Part shown: piece by piece, positions 60,701 through 64,000 of the stretch
How positions within the stretch are numbered: position 1 is the first letter of the stretch
Layout: each line of letters starts with the position of its first letter
NCBI GenBank assembly: GCA_000310025.1
Contig: FN647938.1
Span: forward strand, 71,798-135,797
Length of the DNA: 64,000 bases
Direction: 5' to 3'
From: Ectocarpus siliculosus
Lineage: Eukaryota; Sar; Phaeophyceae; Ectocarpales; Ectocarpaceae
Notes under the pieces: model-generated
The model's database searches: none
What the model saw: the letters and a program-made list of their open reading frames with translations, nothing else
Told to the model about the DNA's origin: nothing
Position numbers and translations under genes: made by a program

Positions 60701-62207
60701 GCACCACCATAAATCGTCGTCTTCTCTTAGGTCCGCCTATTCGCCTGGAAAATGCCAAGAGAAAAGTCTACACGAACACAAACCCACCTTTTAGACCCCG
60801 CGCCCTCCTCTTGTTGCTCAGCAAGTACGCCCGCCTGTACTTGAGCTCCTGGATCTTCTTCATGGCGGCCACCACCTTCTTCTCGTTCTGCGACATGCTA
60901 GCGAAGGAGCCCTGGGTTCGCTCGTGGTCCCCCCCCCCGATGCTGCCGTCGGAATCATAGTTGGCTTCGTCTACTTGGCCGTTGCTCTTCACCGATTTCC
61001 TCCTACCCGTCGGCGTACTCTTGCATTTCTTTGCGGCACCCCTCCCCTCCCCTGGTGCACCCCCCGCCTTGCGCTTCCCCGGCACACCAACCGCCTTGCG
61101 CTGCTTCCCCGGTGCACCCCCCGCCTTGTGCCTCTTGCTGTCCCCTGGCTGCCTCTCGGTTGGTCGCTTCACCCCGACCTTACTCCCGATCTTCGCCTTG
61201 CTTTTCTTTCCCGCTGCAGCCTTTCCCTCCGCTTGCCGGCTGCTGCTGCTGCTGTTGTTGCTGTTGCTGCCGCTTGGTCTCATGCTGAACTCGGGATCGT
61301 CCACCTCTTCTCCGTCCACCTTTGCGGACCCTGGCGCTTTCTTCCCGGCCGTGGCGCTCGCCGACGGCACCGGCGCCGCCATTCCTAGCGCTTTCTCCTT
61401 TGCAACTCTGACGACATCGATGAAGGAAGTATGTACGTTGAGTCCAAGCTGCAGACGGTCGAAGTGGTTGTGCTGTTTATGGCCTGCCTCACCTACACCC
61501 TCGCGCGCTGCCCACGGATCGTCGTGTTTCCGATAGAGCAGATGCACCCAGCGATCCCCCTCCTCGTCCATTTTGTCTTTTTTCTCGAACAAGAACATGC
61601 CTGCCGTGAGGGCTGCTGAGTACGGCTGAACTGTGCCGTACGTGGGGCTTGGCTCCCACAACATGATGTTCACCCCGTACTCCGACGCCAGAAAAGAGAA
61701 CCAGGTCACGTCAATCCATTTTGTTGTTGCACTTAGCTGGGCTTTCTCGCGAAACCAACCGACCGTCTTATCCTCCGGCGCCGTCATTTCTTCCACGGCA
61801 GCTCCTAAAACATCCGGTATACGCACACTCCGGGCCCGCCCAAGCTGGTCTGGTGAGAGTACAGCTGTCAAGTCCTCAACACCGGATGCGCCAAGAACAT
61901 GTTCCGTGGCTCGACGGGCGACCACGCTCCTCATGTTCTCTGGGGTGGGGGCGGCCCTTGTTCTACCGAGGCAAACCTGCAGACCCGCGGACATCGCACT
62001 AAACCCGCAGTGGCCATCCGGCTTTACGGTATACACACCAGCGCGGTCGGGCAAGACCATAACCCTCCCACCTCTTGTCAATTCTGTGCTGCAAATGATG
62101 CGCGACGCAGATCCATCGATGTGCTGCTGTACCCGTTGGCCCAACGCAGCCGGCTGGGGAGCTAGCTCCTGTTCCTTGCGAACGTGATACACAGGAACCC
62201 CGTCCAT
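57747..62207 (-). CDS. OTU-like cysteine protease fused to piggyBac transposase (DDE core deleted)
   Basis: Exon 1 (62207-60788, 473 codons plus 1 nt) begins MDGVPVYHVRKEQEL. An OTU-type nucleophile motif, KPDGHCGFSAMSAG, has Cys at about residue 67; the helix NMRSVVARRATEHVL follows; the likely catalytic His is in WVHLLYRKHDDPW (about residues 222-228). Then comes a Lys/Arg-rich tail with GAPGK/KAGGAPG repeats. Exon 2 (60217-59733) joins in phase 1: an E/K/Q coiled coil, then MFPDKAVDLFVQK. Exon 3 (59003-58630) has TNKYVNLC, IYGMLGITITMGLTKK, YCRFIHCSDGN, the N-terminal piggyBac transposase region. Exon 4 (58431-57747) has MGGVDTADQ and the Cys-rich end. Exon 3 to 4 stays in frame but skips the part with the first two catalytic Asp residues. 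An earlier in-frame ATG pair (about 62258) would add a hydrophobic leader. The fusion is inferred from splice phase. Confidence 0.75.
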
Positions 62208-62526
62208 AGCGCTCGTGCGAAAAATCGCAACAAGCAGGAGGAAAAACAGCATCATTATCGCGTTTCTGCGTGCTGGACTGAGGTCCACAGCAGCACAGCA
62301 GCAGCGCGGGATGCAGGGTGCTGCGGAGCATTGCAACTCCCAGGCTTTCAATTTTCTGTATAGGGGACGTGCTGTTTCTGTCCCCGGTCGTTACTTTGTT
62401 TCTTTTCGAGCGGTCTAGTCGTACCGTCGAGCCGTCGTCGACGCAGGTATCCACAGCTCAATTCGGTTCGAAAGTTGTCGCATATAAGAGTTATCGTGCC
62501 TGCTAACATGCCCGATTCGGGGGTGT

Positions 62527-62539
62527 AGTCACGTAAGGG
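62527..62539 (-). repeat. piggyBac right terminal inverted repeat
   Basis: agtcacgtaaggg, followed by TTAA 62540-62543. Confidence 0.92.
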
Positions 62540-62543
62540 TTAA

Positions 62544-64000
62544 GAAAAAAAATAAAAATAAGAAGTAATAAGTACAGCTGTCATATGGGTTGATTGGTTG
62601 ATTGGGCATCCCGCAGGGGGTGGGGGATTTCAAATTTCAAATCACACCCCTGTTTGTTCTTGTAAGGTGTCTCAACCTGTCTTACACCTGTTGATAAGAA
62701 GTGTGAATCCAGCGTAAAAGTAGTCGTGCCCATGCCTACGCCATCGAGAAGGTGTATTTGCACTGCTGTGTAGGGACACCTCTTTGGCTGCAGCGAAGGT
62801 ACAGCAGTGCTGACAGCGGCCTTCAAGGACATCGGGAACTCGGGGCCGCAGCACGACCATACAACGCATGCAGTAGCACACATTGATCCTGTGGAAGGAA
62901 TCGCAAAAGTCTATGAGAACATCTCTACCCGAAGCAAACCAGATCGAACTCGCAACAGCCGAGCGCCTCGGGTGGCCGTGGCCTGTGTAGCGTGTCTTTT
63001 GAGAGCACATATGAGAAAAAAGTAACCACACTCACTTTTGATCCCACGATGTCGCCACAACGAGAGCACTGCGTACAAGTGGGATGCCCGCTGGAGTAAA
63101 GCTATGCGAGAGGTTCCTGCTGGCCGCGGCGGGGGGCTGTGCGGTACCTGTCTGGTGGTGTGTGTGGTTGGAAACACACACAGCACACACGCGCAACGGC
63201 GCGGCGATTGGGACGATTGCGACGATGGGGGCGACGCAAACAATAATACCCTTGGTCTGTTTATAGATAAAGAGGTATCAATAGGGAGGGGTGAGGGGTA
63301 GCATGGAGTCAGCGTTTTTCTGGAACGAAAAAGGAGCCAGCAGCCAGAAGGAGCCGCCGGAAGGAGCCAGAAGGAGTCAGAAGGAGCCAGCATGGTGGAC
63401 GGTGGGTGGACCCACACCCACACACAACAATCATCACGTCTGCGCTACCGACTCTCGCCAGTTTTATTCCTTCCTCTGACACAAAGTGTTGCTCTTTCTC
63501 AAGGATGGTGCTGGAGAAGCTCGTGCATGCCGCCCCTACGAAGAGGGTCATCGCGATGGCCGTGGGGTAAGCCCACACCTTGTGAAATCTAGCGAGAAAA
63601 GTGAGATCCAAGCGCCACGCCGTATTCGTACAATGTCCATGGCTGGCTTCAGCGGCCTCAGTGGTTGAGATCGATATTGTATGTATGTCCATAGACTGCT
63701 GTAGGCGGGTGCGTGGTGGGTGACTGCGAGAAAAGAATGTGTGTGTGTGTCTACACAGCAGTATCATATCTCCGTGTGGGAGAATGTCAATCGCGGATCG
63801 TACCCAGTTTTTGTTGATGTGTCGAAAGTTATTTCCTGGTCCTCGTCTGTGTGTCGCACCATTAGTCTACAAAGCTTCGTACACCCTGATTTTGTTCTCT
63901 GGTGTTTGGTACGCGTTTTATGGGTTCCCAGACGAAAAAGCCTGCCGACGGCCGTGCAATCTCGAGGCACGATCAGCACTCTGACTGAGACCACAAGGCG
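62544..64000. other. Right-edge region, no gene securely recognised
   Basis: A minus frame near 63592-63480 encodes a membrane-like stretch (VWAYPTAIAMTLFVGAACTSF), which could be an exon of a small membrane protein; no family assigned. Otherwise there is only simple repeat. Confidence 0.35.
63329..63392. repeat. Minisatellite of ggagccagaa-type units
   Basis: Five to six imperfect units: ggagccagcagccagaa, ggagccgccggaa, ggagccagaa, ggagtcagaa, ggagccag. Confidence 0.85.

Larger units (their letters stand above)
54265..62539. mobile_element. piggyBac-like element, copy 2, complete ends, 8275 bp
   Basis: It is flanked by TTAA on both sides (54261-54264, 62540-62543), the fixed piggyBac target. 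The terminal inverted repeats are ccctttcgtgact (left) and, reversed, cccttacgtgact (right), with one mismatch in 13. It carries a (+) accessory gene at the left and a (-) OTU-transposase reading frame from the right, convergent. The transposase lacks its DDE core, so the copy is probably not autonomous. Confidence 0.95.

Noticed and set aside
60961-61536. Long plus-strand open frames rich in Pro/Leu/Ser opposite the OTU exon
   Set aside because: They are the antisense shadow of the Lys/Gly/Pro-rich tail and carry no family motif.
63329-63392. Possible CRISPR-like or satellite array
   Set aside because: Units are short, contiguous and without spacers; a simple minisatellite in a eukaryote.
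63395-63600. Minus frame with a membrane-like segment (VWAYPTAIAMTLFVGAAC)
   Set aside because: Could be one exon of a small mitochondrial-type membrane protein, but I found no partner exon or recognised family within the window.

Overview
This is eukaryotic nuclear DNA. The genes have many introns, the coding sequence is about half GC, and there are pol III tRNA genes, SINE, LINE, LTR and DNA transposons and long microsatellites. Gene content (a cilium-type LRRC46-like protein, CDC50, ATAD3, Rpb9, a Sen1-type helicase), the intron style and Sanger-like gap artefacts suggest a stramenopile, perhaps a brown alga such as Ectocarpus. The organism assignment is inference. Gene models were built by reading frames, splice signals and intron phase by hand, so exon edges are proposals.

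Layout. 1-3300 (-): 5' part of a Sen1/senataxin-like helicase running off the left edge. About 4991-5308: a tRNA-derived SINE. 8203-17151 (-): a CDC50/LEM3 P4-ATPase subunit with a 4.7-kb first intron. 19772-22817 (-): an LRRC46-like ciliary leucine-rich repeat protein, head to head with a (+) gene that starts at 23554 and encodes a signal peptide followed by an S74/MYRF-type auto-chaperone domain. That gene is broken by a LINE remnant, an assembly gap and a stretch of bad sequence, and its reading frame then joins in phase to a full ATAD3 (26398-33685). 34897-35550 (-): a RING protein. 36099-42357 (-): an Arg/Ser-rich gene whose intron holds a piggyBac copy. 43273-46607: a gag-only LTR retrotransposon with 364-bp LTRs and a 5-bp target duplication. 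47193-47263: tRNA-Gly(CCC). 48801-52250 (-): RNA polymerase II subunit Rpb9 with a 20-nt first coding exon. 52403-53909: two MITE-like elements. 54265-62539: a complete-ended piggyBac element flanked by TTAA.

The most unusual object is the piggyBac element. Its (-) strand reading frame runs, through compatible splice phases, from an OTU-like cysteine protease domain and a basic repeat tail into the piggyBac transposase. A second, unknown (+) gene faces it. The complete-ended copy has lost the DDE core, while the other copy (36663-41801) keeps part of that core next to a gap, so neither copy looks autonomous.
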